The notes under the pieces were generated by a model. It saw nothing but the letters and a program-made list of their open reading frames with translations. It made no database searches and was not told where the DNA came from. Below, in pieces: positions 6,145-6,243 of a stretch of DNA of 6,243 bases. The position numbers and the translations under genes were made by a program. This DNA comes from Candidatus Omnitrophota bacterium (GTDB lineage Bacteria > Omnitrophota > Gorgyraeia > Zapsychrales > Fredricksoniimonadaceae): assembly GCA_023247575.1 (NCBI GenBank), contig JAHFGE010000094.1, positions 1-6,243 of the forward strand, in the 5' to 3' direction. The first letter of the stretch is position 1, and each line of letters begins with the position of its first letter.

Positions 6145-6243
6145 AACGATTTCGCCGTTTGAGAAAACCTCATATTCGAAATTTTGTTCAGGAATATCGC
6201 TTGACCAGCCATGATTTATGGCAGCCCTTTTTTGTCCTGGAAG
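6141..6243 (+). CDS. hemB: Porphobilinogen synthase (delta-aminolevulinic acid dehydratase), N-terminal part, cut by window end
   Basis: Thirty-four codons are visible before the window ends. The translation starts MKRFRRLRKPHIRNFVQEYR and continues LTSHDLWQPFFVLE. This matches the N-terminal pattern of HemB proteins, R-x-R-R-L-R...R-x-x-V-x-E-x-x-L...L-x-x-P-x-F-V-x-E. HemB condenses two 5-aminolevulinate molecules to porphobilinogen, the substrate of the HemC module encoded just upstream. The ATG overlaps the upstream TGA (ATGA) and has a GGAG at 7-nt spacing, so the two genes are almost certainly co-transcribed and coupled. The metal-binding and Schiff-base residues lie beyond the window, so the metal dependence class cannot be judged. 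Confidence 0.85.
   Translation, partial: MKRFRRLRKPHIRNFVQEYRLTSHDLWQPFFVLE

Overview
The window is densely coded on the + strand: four consecutive genes with almost no intergenic space, at moderate, somewhat AT-leaning base composition. No RNA genes, CRISPR arrays, transposases or phage genes were found. The taxon cannot be fixed from the sequence. Two clues suggest a member of the PVC superphylum or a related candidate phylum, with an Omnitrophota-type organism as my best guess. First, the short HemC domain resembles the short chlamydial HemC as I remember it, for example an NFFTD-type motif in place of GGKGLF. Second, the HemC-CobA-HemD protein is unusually compact. This assignment is inference only.

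Left half (2-4092): a large acyl-CoA dehydrogenase of about 650 residues with a hydrophobic C-terminal extension overlaps by ATGA a 711-residue protein. That second protein joins a cyclic-nucleotide-binding fold, a MinD-like domain with a degenerate P-loop, and a patatin phospholipase/esterase domain, the same order as in the neuropathy target esterase (NTE) family. Both proteins carry hydrophobic stretches that could place them at the membrane. Together they suggest a lipid turnover pair, in which the patatin domain releases fatty acids from lipids and the dehydrogenase begins their beta-oxidation after CoA activation by an enzyme not seen here.

Right half (4114-6243): a tetrapyrrole block. 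One 676-residue polypeptide joins a truncated porphobilinogen deaminase (HemC), uroporphyrinogen-III C-methyltransferase (CobA/SUMT) and uroporphyrinogen-III synthase (HemD). It overlaps by ATGA the start of hemB (porphobilinogen synthase), which runs off the window. HemB would make porphobilinogen, and the fusion would carry it through hydroxymethylbilane and uroporphyrinogen III to precorrin-2, the branch point for siroheme, cobalamin and siroheme-dependent heme. A consensus-like -10 box sits directly before the fusion's ATG and there is no Shine-Dalgarno, so a leaderless transcript is plausible.

The most notable signals are three. A perfect 28-bp palindrome lies inside the HemC coding region, starts at a codon boundary and encodes part of the protein. 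The HemC module lacks the whole third domain with the cofactor-binding cysteine and also one cofactor-contacting arginine. The third is the CNB/MinD-like/patatin architecture with its degenerate nucleotide-binding motifs.
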